Source: Primula veris | Lineage: Eukaryota; Streptophyta; Magnoliopsida; Ericales; Primulaceae | Direction: 5' to 3' | Assembly (NCBI GenBank): GCA_963682055.1 | Contig: OY821750.1 | Location: 10,418,501 to 10,482,500, forward strand | Length of the DNA stretch: 64,000 nt | Part shown: one piece after another, positions 35,060 through 47,680 of the stretch | Layout of the letters: every line of letters starts with the position of its first letter | Numbering within the stretch: position 1 is the first letter of the stretch | Translations under genes and position numbers: made by a program | The notes under the pieces: generated by a model | What the model was told of the DNA's origin: nothing | Database searches by the model: none | Seen by the model: only the letters and a program-made list of their open reading frames with translations

Positions 35060-38000
35060 TATACGCTCGCAGATAATGGAGATTTTTGGTAAACGCACAA
35101 ATATTGGGTATCTATAAACCTTGAGGTTTATCCTGGTTTTTTTTAGGATTTTGCTATATCGACCTTCAACAACATACCGTGCGTAAGGTACCGAATTCAA
35201 AACTTAATTTATTCCATATATGTGATTGCACGTATTATTTTATGAATAAATAAAGCATGATAAATATACCGTAGTATATAATACATGTATATTAGAGTTT
35301 GTTATTTGTATGGATAACAAAAGCATGATCGTAACACATATATTGTTGATTATAAAATCATATTTGTTGATAAGACCATACACAGTAACCCAAACTGCAT
35401 GTATTTTGTTGGAAAAAAAACCCTATGCATGATAGTTTTTATTTTTATTTTTACTGTCTAACATGATCAACCTGTCTATAAAAACCTATTGATATGCAAT
35501 ATGTATCGTGTACTGTAAATTTTTATTTTTATACAAACAAAATCAGTAAAATACATATAATCGGGTTGTGAATTGGAAATCTTGTAATTGTAAAACATGT
35601 ATTAATCTGTGGGATTAAATCTGTAAAAAAACTAAAAACAGTAGGACTGTTTTGTAACTCGCTGAAACTATTGACTGTGCATGTTAATTACTAAAGGACT
35701 AAACTGAAACTTGTCTGAAATTATGAACTGAAGCTGTAATAATGCCCTGTAGTATATTACATATATAAAAACAGTATATATGTGTTATAAAAGTCAATAT
35801 TCGGTATATAAATATTCAGCCACATGCATATATATATATATATTTATTAAAAAGGCAAGTGAATAAAAATTGCATGTTAATTGAATAAATTGATTTGTTT
35901 TCATGTAAATTTAACCACTTTGCATGTTAAAAATTACCATACATAGAATAAATTGGTAATTAAAAATATATTGATTTCTTTCATGTTAAACTACCATGTA
36001 TAGAATTACTTATATGGCAATAAACCGTAGATAATTGATTGATATCTTGTTAGCATAATCAACATATCTTTTGATATTACCATAGATATAAATATCACAT
36101 ATGGCAGTTAATTATTTGATTTGATCTAATTGATTTGACTTGATTTGGTATGATATAATTTGTGTGATTGATAATCCTGAATTGATTTCGTTTATCACCA
36201 AATCTACTACATGATTAGATATATATCATGAATATATTTTATAATGCCTTGTATATATATGTGGTTATCTAGAATAGATATATCTGTTATTTATTGCCAT
36301 GAATGGTAGAGTTGCGAAATCATATATATTCACATTTAAGTAGAAAAAATTATGAATCTTTCCTAAATAGGCTCACCTATTTGGATACGATGTCTAGGAA
36401 AGATATAGGCGGAAATCGATATACTAATGAGGTCAGGTTTTAAGTGGCATTCGTACCCTCCACCCTCACTGTGTTTTCTGATAGTTTTTCAAGTAGAGCT
36501 ATCGAAAGGGGTTGACTAAATAATAATTTCCCCAAGTGTGTTTATATAGTGATGTATGTTTCGCTGAATTGGTGTTTCAATATCGACCCGTCGTTCGATC
36601 AATCAGAACCGATTCACATGAGAAGCAAAACTAATATTTTCGAACATGTCGTTTCGAAAAACCAGTCATTTTATATGATAAATAATTCAGAACTCCCAAC
36701 ACATGTTGGATGCCATCTATGATGAGAAAAATCATAAAACATACTTGCGAAATGACTGTTTAAACTTTGATTTTAATCCGTCACCACATGTTACTCACCC
36801 TGATGTGTGAAAATATGCTGCCCAAATTTTTTTTTTGGATGCCATCTTTGATAAGTAAAACACGAGTTTGTTGTTACACTCAGGATGAATGCTAATGCAT
36901 TGATTTAATTCCGCCGCCACATTTGAGACGTGATGACGTCTATGGTGAACAAATGTCTTAAATTTACATATTGGAGCAATACTTCACCAAAATACTAGCT
37001 TGGAAATTGTATTCCATAAGCAGTATCATGAATTTATATTCATCATGTTCCTTTATCGCCCATATGTTATTGGATAAGAAAATTACCCCGGTGAGTAGTT
37101 TTAATCCTATTGGGTCAATGACGAATTATTTGCCTGATATTAATGCTCTTCGTGTATATTTTTTTTCCACGAATCGAGAACCGAGACAAGTATTATTTGT
37201 CTCAAACTATCGTGATCCTGATAAATCGCCTAGCCAAGTGAGATTTTAGATTTCGTCAAAATCAAAAACATGTGGTCCCAAGACAGTAATTGAAAGGAAC
37301 AATATGGCCCGTTATCACAAAGCAAGAGATAATGCTCAAGGAGAAAACTCTATGATATAAAGACAAAGGTCATGCACGGTTACTCCTTAAATAGTTCAAA
37401 ACTATTATAAAGGTAAACCGATGCTAATGTGGTTAAAGATAACTGAAAGGAAACTCTTGAGACCCCCGGTTTTGTGGCTCAAATAAGTTTGGTACCTTTC
37501 TTTATTGATTTTGATAAATCATTGAGCCATTTTTTCGCTCATCTGAATTATGTTTTTCCATTTGGATTATGATTTTTCCATTTGGACATATTTTTGGATT
37601 ATGGTTTGCCTGTTTACGAAATTTCTCGAAATAATTTAAAGTGTTTTGAGCAAATTCCTTTGACAAATGTGACCAAACTTTAAATTATGAAATTTTAGGC
37701 AGTACTTGAGGGGTAGATTTTTTTGGAAATAGTGGATAAAAGTATACTACATAATTTCACCAACTATTTGCCTAAAAGAGTACTCAGTGACAACGATTCT
37801 GGACCCGTCGTTCCAAATAAAAATCTTTGGTAAAACTTAATTGATTTGTCAAATATGAGGTCTTATACTCATGTAGGTCCTGCCGTACCTTGTTGAGTTT
37901 TAAAATATTCGAGAAAACCAGTGTTATCTGATAATAGCTCATGAAAGAATTGAAATTTCTTTACATAGCCTCCATTCAATACGACCAAAAGCGTATTTTA

Positions 38001-40195
38001 GAGGAGTTCAAATGTCTTTCAAGTGGTTGCTACCACATTCTTTAAAGCATTTAAAGTTATCTTATCATTTCTCCTGTCGTCGAAATGATAAATGATTTAG
38101 ATGCTAATACATGATTGTCTGTACTATCATTCGCCTGTCTTCGATTGATAAGGGCATTTTGATATTGTGGCATTGACCAGATGAGATATTCCTGGGTTAA
38201 AAGACAATGCTTGATTTATAATAGCATCGCATTTGGATTCTCTCTGAGAATATATTTCTTTATTAATCCGAAATTCATGCCACTAATGCTCACTTTGAAA
38301 GACTAGTATGTGTAAAGATCACGAAATGAACTCGTAGAATTCTTGTAAAGAATTGAAGGAGTTATTGTGGACTTATCCAACTATAAGACGGACCATAAAT
38401 ATAAATGGTTATGGTTGATGCATCGACAATAATGTCACATGATTATTGTTGTCCACAGAAATGCAGCATTTCCCAAACTTTTAGCCCTATCATTAAGTTG
38501 ATGGCTCATGATCCGGATTATCCTGAAAAGTCTAGTCGACTTGATAATTCGGAAGAGTAAAAATTGAAATTTCGATTTGAATTACTTGAATTTGGAAATT
38601 GAAATTGAAATTGAACATCCTGTCGATTATGTTCAGACCCAAATGGACTCACGGAAAGTTTGATGATGCGACTGCAAATGATTGCACGCATTTCTTGGTC
38701 TTGCACACCAAGATTTATATTTCCGTGTGGGATTATGCTATTTTGCTGCATTGGTCCGTCATGAGGCCCATAGACACTCAAACATCATATGCGTACCAAC
38801 TGGTTACTAGTTATTAGCCAGAAGTCTCATATTAACGTGTCTTTAGAGTGATTAATTAATATTTTGATGGAGCCGCTATAGCGTTCAAAATATGGACCTC
38901 TGAAGGGGACATAAGTCTATTATGGACCTCTGATAGAGTAACCTTGGTAAGCGATCTCTTTACCGCATGATATGCGAAAGTGACATCACTAAGACTGTTC
39001 TCCCCGTCGTTAGGAGGAGATTTGCATGCTACCATTGATAAGGAACGACGTGAAGTAACGTGGCATAACCCACTCACTCTTAGCTTGATCCCTAAAATTG
39101 CACTTAGTGATAAGTAAGTGCATAGACTCCCTCAAGTCTAACTAAATGCCAAACACATTTAATGACGTTATGAGATGTCATGAGATCATTTATACCTGCT
39201 GCAAATTGTTTGCAAGGATAGACGTCCCTGTCGGACGCCGTGTTCCGTCGTAACACGTTGCTTTTACCGAACCCACCAAGCAAAGGACGCTGCCGTCGGC
39301 CGTCAGTCTATCGTCGGCCGTCAGTCTATCGTCCTTCCCAAGATACGAGAAAGTTGACCGGTTCTTAATTCGTTCAGCCCAGAGGTGGTGAACTGAAACT
39401 CGTTTATCGCATGAGATTATAAAGGATCAAGAAGATGTGTGATTTCCTCCTCATCCTAAGTATCTCGAAATATCTGTCGATCATGATATCTTAGACTATA
39501 TTGAAGCAAAACAAGATTGTCATTGATTACTTGTTCATATATTCGGTGACGACTGATAATATGAGCAAATTATGATAGGGAACCGTGTACCGTTGCCTGA
39601 AGTCAACGTAGAATAGACTGGACTAATGGAAACTTGCAATCCAAGTAGACTCCTTAGCGAAAGTGTGTTCGGACCTGTAGCTCCAACACCACCAATGTTA
39701 AACGAGTTCGTTTATTTGGTTATTCGTAAGGAAAAGTGATGAGAATAATGAGATTGTAGAATGCTCGCCTAGTAGCGCAAGACTTATCTCATATCTTGAA
39801 ATTGATTACGAGATGGTTGATTTTCTTGTAATGGACGTTATAACGGTCCCCTACTTTATCAGTTTAGTAGTTTCCCAAAAAACTGATTATGTAGCATGTG
39901 ATTGTGGTCACTTCTTTATCTCTATAAGAATTTAGACAAAGAGATATAGATGAAGGTCCCTGTGTAACTTCATGTGCTTAAATCAAGTAGTTCCTGACCA
40001 CGGAACACGATCTCAATTGACTGAGATGTTCACTATATGGATTAATATAATCCGAGCGGATGTGGTATACCGCCTAAGTGAGTACTTGATCAGCTTGGGA
40101 TACTTCAACAAGTATTATGCCCTTGCGTGTTATGAAGCAATCCACGTTTTGGATTTGCCCTTCGAGATGAAGGATCTTGGAAAGGCACGGTAGTG
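35060..40195 (+). pseudogene. Element E gag-pol remains
   Basis: No intact domain. Gag and protease part (35060-37500) is almost unreadable. Integrase remains lie at ~38420-38800, the IN-RT linker with a 19-bp tandem duplication (TCGGCCGTCAGTCTA) at ~39290-39335, and RT remains at ~39660-40195. Stops are frequent in all frames, so this is an old, inactive copy. Confidence 0.65.
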
Positions 40196-40619
40196 ACTCG
40201 GCCCGTTGATCGAGTCCTGTAAAGATTGAATATAAGTCCATGATTCAGACTACACCCAGAAGGTGTTATGACATTTTTAGTCATCATGACGCTAAGTCGT
40301 CAGATTCTCCCATGATCGTTCAATCACTAGACGTTGATATAGACCCAATCCGTCCCTAATGAGACGATGAAGAGATATTGAACCATGATGTTCATATCTA
40401 AGTACAATAAGTGCATCATTGTACTTGGTCTAATATGTGAGGACGAACATCTCGTATGCTGTGAATGGTATAGTTTGACATAGCAGCGCGCTAACACGTG
40501 TACAAGTGAAGGGGAGCATCCAGTTGTATGCTCGTGTACCCTTTTTGTCCTTAGACCAATATTTTTTCCCACTGTGTTTTCCTTGGCAAGGTTTTTAGCG
40601 AGACACATTTCCATCATAT

Positions 40620-41040
40620 CTCACTTAAGATTGCCGAAATTAGGGGGTGTATCATGTTGTATACTTCTTACCACTATGCACTCTTTTATCCTTTGACTAG
40701 AGATTTTTTCCCACTGGGTTTACTCTAGCAAGGTTTTGATGAAGCATCTGTTTTGTGGTTGATCCCTAGTACTACCATTGTTGCACTCTTTTTCCTTCGA
40801 TCAGAGATTTTTCCATTGAGTTTGCTCTGGCAATGTTTTGATGAGGCACACTGTTTTGTGGTTAGTTACTTACATGATATTTCGGCCTATATCATTCGGC
40901 TACACAGTTTCTCCTAGGTACCGGTTTTGTTCCACACTGGGTTTTCTGGCCCTAAGGTTTTTATGTGTTTAGCATTGCGAATGAACTCGACTCACATCGA
41001 CAACATGAACACGAAGAAATCAAGACGTCCAAAGGGCGAG
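40620..41040 (+). repeat. Repeated 3' untranslated region of element E
   Basis: Units containing TTTTTCCCACTG(G)GTTTACTC, GCAAGGTTTTGATGA and TTTGTGGTT recur near 40555, 40710 and 40805. Such ladders before the polypurine tract are known from Ale-type elements. The last 140 bp reappear in reverse at the right end of the window. Confidence 0.65.
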
Positions 41041-41258
41041 TGTTGCAGTATATTATTTGCCATCTTGAGTCTTACTCTATTGGGCCTATGTTGGGCTTTC
41101 CTACCATATGTAACCCTACCCTCTATTATATAAAGAGGGTTAACGGTCTCTTGATGTATCTCTCTATACACTCAATGATTAAACACTTTGTCTTGTTGTC
41201 TCTCTCTATATTCTCTCTCTATATCTATATACATATATATGTGAGCTAATATGACACA
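41041..41258 (+). repeat. 3' LTR of element E
   Basis: 218 bp. Has an extra TCTCTATA block relative to the 5' LTR. Confidence 0.8.
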
Positions 41259-41728
41259 TAATTTTTTAAATTTTTTGATTTTTAAATATTTTTTTTGATT
41301 TTTTAATGATATATGTATCGATTTGTAATAAGTTAACAATTTTTTTATTTATTTATAAAATAGGGATGAAGTTAAAAAAAACCATTTAAAAAAAAAAGTT
41401 TATAAATATATAAGTAAGTTTTACCTATAATTTTTAACAAATTAATCCACGATCTACATAACCAACACACGCACATTCTCTCTCTCTCTCTCTCTCTATA
41501 CTTCGTCACACCCCACACATGCATGCTAGCAATATATGAAGCAGGGATCGCACCGTTGGCTCCGTAACGTCACCCCACGCTCTCTCGTTGTACACTCACA
41601 TCATTTTTCTCTTTTTTATGCCTGTGTTTGATAAAATTTTCTCTTTCCCTTGTTACCAATTTTTTTATCTATATAAATTTTTTTTTACAGTAAAAACGAG
41701 CCTTTGATTGATTTCTGGTGGTTCTCAA
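41259..41728. other. Part of element D, possibly captured promoter or leader DNA
   Basis: AT-rich start, then a (TC)n run at ~41476-41497 and a GC-richer block up to ~41610. Such TC-rich stretches are common in plant gene leaders, so this may be the upstream part of the captured glycolate-oxidase gene, but no start codon context could be tied to it. Confidence 0.3.
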
Positions 41729-41939
41729 TGTTGGAGCAAACCAGTTCATATGAAGAGCCCATACATGAGCATTCATTTATGTGGTTATGTGAAGAGTTGA
41801 TACATGAATTATTATTAATGTATCTTGAATTGTTTAGTATTCTCGGTAGCCTATATAAAGGCCTTTGATCTTGATGTAATTCATATCAAAAAAGAAAAAT
41901 AATTTATCAAATAAAAAGAAATAAACTCAAGTTCATACA
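41729..41939 (+). repeat. 5' LTR of element F
   Basis: Lacks the ~40-bp block ATTCATGAATCAAGACTAGC... that follows CAAACCAA in the 3' LTR. Confidence 0.88.
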
Positions 41940-41972
41940 AACTGGTATCAGAGCTTGGTTTGATTAAAAAAA

Positions 41973-43493
41973 ATGTCCAACAACCTCGTTTCCCTTGTTC
42001 CTCGGTTCAATGGTGAAAGGTTTGATTATTGGAGCAATCTAATGAGGTTATGTCTTGAATCTCAAGACCTATGGAGTGTGGTTGAAGAAGGTGTTGGTGC
42101 GCCTGAAGACGAACCTCAACTCACTACCCCCCAAAAAGATCTTCTAAAGAACCGAAAGCAAAAGGATAGAAAGGCACTCTTCCAAATTTACCAAGCACTA
42201 GAAATTCCTGTTTATGAGAGAATTTCAAAAGTTTCAAATGCTCAAGAGGCTTGGAAAATATTGGATACGACATATTCCGGACAAGATCAAGTGAAGAAAG
42301 TTCGCTTACAATCGTTGCAGGCTGAATTCGAAAAACTGGAGATGAAAGAAAATGAAAAGATTTCAGAGTACTTTACTCGTATCTCTTCCATTATAAACCA
42401 AATGGCATCAAATGTAGAAGTCGTAGAGACTCAAAAATCGGTTAAGAAAATTCTGCGGGGCTTGCAAATTAAATTTGACCATATTGTGGTCGCTATTGAA
42501 GAATCAAATGATTTATCTACAATGACACTTGAAGGTTTGCAAGGAAGATTGGAAGCTCATGAGGCTAGAATTTTGCAGAGAAGTACTCAAGGCGTTTCTT
42601 CTCAAGATCAAGCCCTAAAATCCCAATATACATTCACGAAAAGACATGGCTTATCTCGTGGACGAGACAAAGGTCATGGTGAAAAAAATGACGAATCGAA
42701 AAAGGAGGAGAAACCATCATTCTATAAAGGTAAAGGAATAAGCACCTACAAAGGTACAAAACCTTACTTTGAGTGTAATTTTTGCCAAAAACCTGGACAT
42801 AAAGAAAATGATTGTTGGGAAAAACATCTTGAAAAAAAACCCGTGGCCAGTTTTATGCATAACGAATGTGAGAAATTAGAAACTTTGTTGATTGCTTCTG
42901 ATGGAAATGTTGAAAACATTTGGTACTTGGACAGTGGAGCAAGTAGACATATGACGGGTAATAAAAATCTGTTTTCTACTCTTGTGGAAACTAACAATGG
43001 GCTGGTTACCATTGGAGATGCCAAAACTTATAAAATTCAAGGTGTTGGTGAAATCTCTTTCAAAACTAAGACTGGAAGAATCGAGAAAATGTCGGAGGTA
43101 CTTTACGTACCAGGTTTGCGAAGCAACCTTCTCAGCATTGGTCACTTACTACAGAAAGGATTTGATTTCAAATTTGTTGGAGATATGTGCACCATGAAAA
43201 AGAACAATCAGCATGTGGCGAAGATTGTTATGGGGTCAAATAAATTGTTCCCTCTCAAACTTGATGTTATCAATAGTACGTGTTTTATTGCTACTTCTAA
43301 TGACGAAGTTTCCAAGTTGTGGCACGATAGGTTTGGACATCTGAATTTTCGGAGTTTGAAGGAGATGTCCACTAAAGAAATTGTACAAGGATTGCCCAAA
43401 ATTGAGGTGATTAATAAAGTGTGCGAGGAATGTCAATTGGGAAAGCAACATCGTGAATCATTCCCATCAAAATCAAAATGGCATTCACAATAA
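41973..43493 (+). pseudogene. Element F gag, protease and integrase N-terminus, ends at a premature stop
   Basis: 506 residues. Gag domain (RFNGERFDYWSNLM, QEAWKILDTTYSG) spans ~1-230. A CCHC zinc knuckle CNFCQKPGHKENDC starts at residue 268. The protease motif WYLDSGASRHMTG is at 317-329. The integrase zinc finger LWHDRFGHLNF ... CEECQLGKQH is near 450-495. The frame is open to HSQ, then TAA at 43491-43493, followed in the same frame by PLELVHTDLCGP. A single stop codon therefore separates this part from the integrase core; whether by mutation or for readthrough is not known. Confidence 0.88.
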
Positions 43494-43496
43494 CCA

Positions 43497-44651
43497 TTGG
43501 AGCTTGTCCACACTGATCTTTGTGGACCAATGCAAGTACCGTCGCTTGGAGGGAGCAGGTATTTCTTGTTGTTTGTTGATGATTACACAAGAAAAAATTG
43601 GGTTTATTGTGTTAAAGAAAAATCAGAGGCTTTCTCATGTTTTAAAGATTTCAAATTTCAAGTTGAAAAATACTCTGGCTTGCAAATAAAGAATTTGAGG
43701 AGTGATCGTGGTGGAGAATACATATCTTCTCAGTTCGAAGTTTTTTGTCGAAATCATGGAATTCGACATGAATTAACAGCCAGGTACTCACCTCAACAAA
43801 ACGGAGTCGCAGAGCGCAAGAATAGAACAATAATGAACATGGTGAGATGCATGTTGAAAAAGAAAAACATGCCTGCGTATTTTTGGGCCAAAGCGGTATC
43901 TTGTGCCATTTACCTAATCAACCGATCACCAACGAAGAACTTGGATGATTCTACTCCAAATGAGGTTTGGTATGGTAAAAACCCGAATGTTTTTCATTTA
44001 AAAACTTTTGGTTGTCTTGCATTTTCTCACATCCCAAATGCTTTGAGATCGAAGCTCGATGATAAATCCGAGAAATGCATTTTCATTGGTTATAGCCAAA
44101 TAACTAAAGCTTACAAACTTTACAATCCACAAACGAAGAAAATTGTGATTAGCAGGGATGTTAGATTTGATGAAAATGGTTGCTATGATTTTTCAGATTC
44201 TAAGAAAATGCCTGAATGGCAAACTCTCAATCTTGAAAAAGAAGAAAACTCTTTGGAACAACATGTAGATGTTAGTGTTGAAATGCAACCTGAAAATAAT
44301 GGGGGTGAACCACAACAAAATTCACCACCAACGACAAATAGAAAAACTAGATCTTTGAGAGAGATCTATGATGCAACCGAAGAAATGGCCACAACTGATC
44401 ACATATACTTTGCATTCTTTACGGGAAAAGATCCAGTCACTTATAATGATGCATCAAAAGATGAAAAATGGGTTCGTGAAGGAGAAGTCAACCTTGAGTA
44501 TTGTCGAAGTGAAGAACAACTTGCCGATATCTTCACCAAGCCACTTGGAGGTCCGACGTTCTTAAAAAATGTTGCTGCATTAGGAGTTCGAAGGAATTTT
44601 GGTTTAGGGGAGGCAATGTTGGAGCAAACCAAATTCATGAATCAAGACTAG
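43497..44651 (+). pseudogene. Element F integrase core fused to the RNase H tail by deletion
   Basis: Reads in the same frame as the preceding ORF. The integrase core carries LVHTDLCGP, NLRSDRGGEY and QQNGVAERKNRT (D, D, E present), then the C-terminal segment (FGCLAFSHIP, FIGYSQITKAY). After TRSLREIYDATEEM and the linker DASKDEKWV it changes directly to REGEVNLEYCRSEEQLADIF, the extreme end of RNase H. No YVDD or RNase H active-site residue exists. The junction keeps the frame, so the product would be a 384-residue integrase with an RNase H tail if translated. Confidence 0.88.
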
Positions 44652-44866
44652 CAAACTTTGTTGATTTGCGTGTTCATATGAAGAGCCCATACATGAGCAT
44701 TCATTTATGTGGTTATGTGAAGAGTTGATACATGAATTATTATTAATGTATCTTGAATTGTTTAGTATTCTCGGTAGCCTATATAAAGCCTTTGATCTTG
44801 ATGTAATTCATATCAAAAAAGAAAAATAATTTATCAAATAAAAAGAAATAAACTCAAGTTCATACA
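44617..44866 (+). repeat. 3' LTR of element F
   Basis: 250 bp, complete form. Ends GTTCATACA before the CTCAA duplication. Confidence 0.88.
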
Positions 44867-45980
44867 CTCAATTGATCCAATTTTGTCGCGAGCTCAGTTG
44901 AATTTTTGGTAAAGTACAGGATAGTAAACCGTTCATATCCCGCTTTTTGCTTGTGAATCAATTAGTTTAATTTATTCTCTCTATCGTGCTAAAAAAGGAT
45001 ACGTTTTTACACTCTAGGGTTTCAAATTTCAATAGATTTTGCTTTATATATAGTTTTATTGGGTTTTATCACAAGTGACTTGATGGTTTTTCTCTAAATA
45101 TAGTTTTATTGGGTCTAATTTAGGATACATTTTTATTGATGTTAAATTGAGTTAATGTCAATCAAGCACCCAATGATGAAATATCAAACTTAGAAAAGTG
45201 ACGAAATTTGTCCACTTTAAAAAAGAATTAAATTTCTTATAGGCTGTCAATTTTTATTGTGACTCATGTTGGATTGTTGAATGAAAATGTTACAGCTGGT
45301 TTTTAAAATTTATTGAATTTGTGTAGTTGTGATTTTTGTTGGGATCTGTTTTACACTTTTGTTAAATGAGCCGGATGCTATTTCTAGGGATTTTAATTGT
45401 AGTTCTCTATATACTTTTTGGGTTTTCAAAGATTACTTGTTGAAATTTGTAGGCTATTTATTAAATTTAGTAGAGTGTACATAAGGACCAATCTTTATGT
45501 CGTGTTGGTTAGTTAGGTCAAATTATGTACCAAGAGATATTAGGTAGTGTGGATGATTTTTTGACCTCCCTGTCCCCTGAATTTGATGGTAATAAAAGGT
45601 TATTTCGCTAGATTGTAAACAGATTCTTATACTCGGCCCATGAATATAGTTTAGGTGTTCTATATTTGTTAACAAGTCTATCTAAAGTGTAGTTGCTTAT
45701 AGTTTTGATGATATGTATATAAATTTATTTGTCCAGCTAGTGTAGAGGTCGCTGCTAACTGCGTAATCTGCGTAACTGCTTTCTCTATGGATTTTTTGAT
45801 CTTTTCTATTCGTGTTAGTTTTTGTAAATTTATGTGTGAACTTGTCGGACTCATATTTGAAGTTTGATCAAGTCGAATAACCTTAAATTTTTTCCAAGCC
45901 TAAATAGGCCAGCTTATTTGCTTATGGCTGAAGCCAACAATCACTTAATGTCATATGAAATTCCTCTTTTAATTCATATA
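44867..45980. other. Element D interior, probably captured intron or leader
   Basis: T-rich 1.1 kb with no ORF. It leads into the first recognisable exon of the glycolate-oxidase fragment, so much of it may be captured intron. Confidence 0.35.
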
Positions 45981-47155
45981 AGATTTTGGCCATATATACT
46001 TATTGATGTTAGCAAGGTAGACATGCTCAACACCACTGTTTTGGGCTTAAATTTTATCCATGCCTATTATGTTTCTCTATAACTATGCAGGAAATGGCTC
46101 ACCCCTGATGATATGCTGAATGTTTTCTTCAATTCATGTCTCACTAGGTAATTTTATTTTCTTAAAGAAAAGAATGTTCATAATTCCCTAGTATGTAAAC
46201 ACTGCTTTGACAGACTAAGTTCAACACTTCAATTGATAAATTTTTAATCCTCATCAAAATTTACAAAAATATTGAAGTATTGAACTCTACTTTAACTCTT
46301 GAAGTCTTTACTTACTCGAGTTCAATTGTAACTTTTATTTTGTGAATCTTCCTATTCTCAAATATGTATTTGTACTATGTTGAGTTGACAGTCTTTAAAC
46401 TAAAGTAATATCAACAGTAGGTATAAACAATACATATTGACTTGGTAACATATTTGGAATTTGTCAATTCCGTATATACAGATTCTACGAATATTAAAAG
46501 TCTTTAACTTGACCTTAATCCTTGTACAGGGGAGGGAGTATGCAACTATTAGAGTTGCTTCATCTGCTGGCACCATTATGGTTAGCAACTTCACATTACC
46601 TCCTAATTTTCGATACATTTTTACTACTTTTTCTTGTTTCAGTTAATAGCTTTAAGTTTCTTCTTTGGTAAAGTAAATTTAAAAATGATCAATCATTGAG
46701 AAATAAGTACTATAAGTGCGATAATTCCATGTTGTTTGTATGAAGATGTTGAAAACAGTCAATTGAATTAGTGTGGCAACATGTAATTTATACAAGAAAG
46801 AAGTAGATTAAAAAATATATTTTAAGTTGATAGTGTCTTGGGGGAATCTTCAAGAAATATTTACTTGTTTGTTAATCTTAATTCAAATCATTCTGTGTGC
46901 TAATATCAGACACTTCCCTCATGGTCCACACTTCCATTGTTAAGGAAGGTGCTTCAACCGGACCTGGAATACGCTTTTTCCAACTCTATGTAAGTTCTTA
47001 TTTTTTTATTTTATTAGAAAACATTACAAAATTTAGTGTATCTCTCAGTAAAAAATCTTTTTTTCTAATCATTTCTATCTCAGGTGTATGAGAACAGAAT
47101 TATAGTTGCGGAGCTTGTAAGGAGAGCCTGAAAGAGCAGGATTCAAGGCTATGAT
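45981..47155 (+). pseudogene. Glycolate oxidase ((S)-2-hydroxy-acid oxidase) gene fragment inside element D
   Basis: Four exon pieces in the correct order. 45981-46106 reads PYILIDVSKVDM, TTVLGL and, after a shift, MQEMAHP. 46530-46580 reads GREYATIRVASSAGTIM. 46910-46989 has TLPSWST then, with a 1-base shift, KEGASTGPGIRFFQLYV. 47084-47155 reads VYENRIIVAELVRRA, an in-frame TGA, then RAGFKAM. Plant glycolate oxidase has ILIDVSKVDM, EYATARAASAAGTIM, TLSSWAT and STGPGIRFFQLYVYK in these places. GT-AG borders remain, so it is a DNA-level capture and not a processed copy. The parent is a peroxisomal FMN enzyme that oxidises glycolate to glyoxylate in photorespiration. The first exon and the FMN-binding C-terminal half are absent, so no enzyme can be made. 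Confidence 0.85.
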
Positions 47156-47159
47156 TGGT

Positions 47160-47680
47160 AAAATTATTTTCTTAAAATTAAATAATGGTTTTTAAGTTGT
47201 ATCGTGAGCTTATGATTTTGTTTTTCGTTCCTTCGAACCTTTATGGAAGTTCATTTCTTTCCGAATATGTTTATGCACAAGGCTTGAATGGTTTTTTTAT
47301 GCTTGGAGAAGGTTTTGGCTTTTCGGAATAACCCTAGAAACAATTATGAATTGGCAAATGAGCAGCTTTTGAGAATGGCCTTTAATGATTTGCTGGTTTA
47401 CTATGAATGAATTCTAGTTGTTAGAACTTTCAACAATTTGGGAATTGTCTTTTTGACAATTTTAGAGTAATTGTTTGGGTGTAACAGTTTGGGAAGTTGT
47501 ATAAATGTACTAGCTTTGTTCAAGTTATGTGAGGTTTCATTCAGTTATGGAAAGGTTGGATTCATTTAAAATGTGTTAGGCTTAATGTATTGATTTTATT
47601 TATGTTAAATTATGAAATTGTAAATGTCATGTTTCAGTTCTCTTGGAAATTATCGAGACCTGAGAAACATGAATGACTCA
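47160..47680. other. Element D interior after the glycolate-oxidase fragment
   Basis: T-rich, no ORF. It passes into the GGAACAC-rich subterminal zone at ~47690-47960. Confidence 0.4.

Larger units (their letters stand above)
34816..41258 (+). mobile_element. Element E: decayed Ale/Retrofit-type Ty1/copia retrotransposon
   Basis: Short LTRs (34816-35025 and 41041-41258) begin TGTTGCAG and end ATGACACA. The downstream PBS region is TGTTATCAGCA, the half-type site of Ale elements. A purine tract AAAGGGCGAG precedes the 3' LTR. The interior is broken everywhere, but in plus-strand frames integrase words (HRNAAFPKLLA, EHPVDYVQTQ) and RT words (VFGPVAPTP, RCSLYGL, VSEYLISLGY, FEMKDLGKA) are recognisable. 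Clear target duplication not seen because of the AT-rich flanks. It lies in element D. Confidence 0.8.
41729..44866 (+). mobile_element. Element F: Ivana/Oryco-like Ty1/copia retrotransposon lacking reverse transcriptase
   Basis: LTRs 41729-41939 (211 bp) and 44617-44866 (250 bp) start TGTTGGAGCAAACCA and end GTTCATACA. The target duplication CTCAA is perfect (41724-41728, 44867-44871). The PBS is CTGGTATCAGAGC and the polypurine tract is GGTTTAGGGGAGGCAA. The interior keeps gag, protease and integrase, then jumps from the pre-RT linker to the RNase H tail, so ~1.5-2 kb encoding RT and most of RNase H is gone. The LTRs are otherwise nearly identical; insertion is recent. It must have been mobilised by enzymes from a full-length relative. 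Confidence 0.9.
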
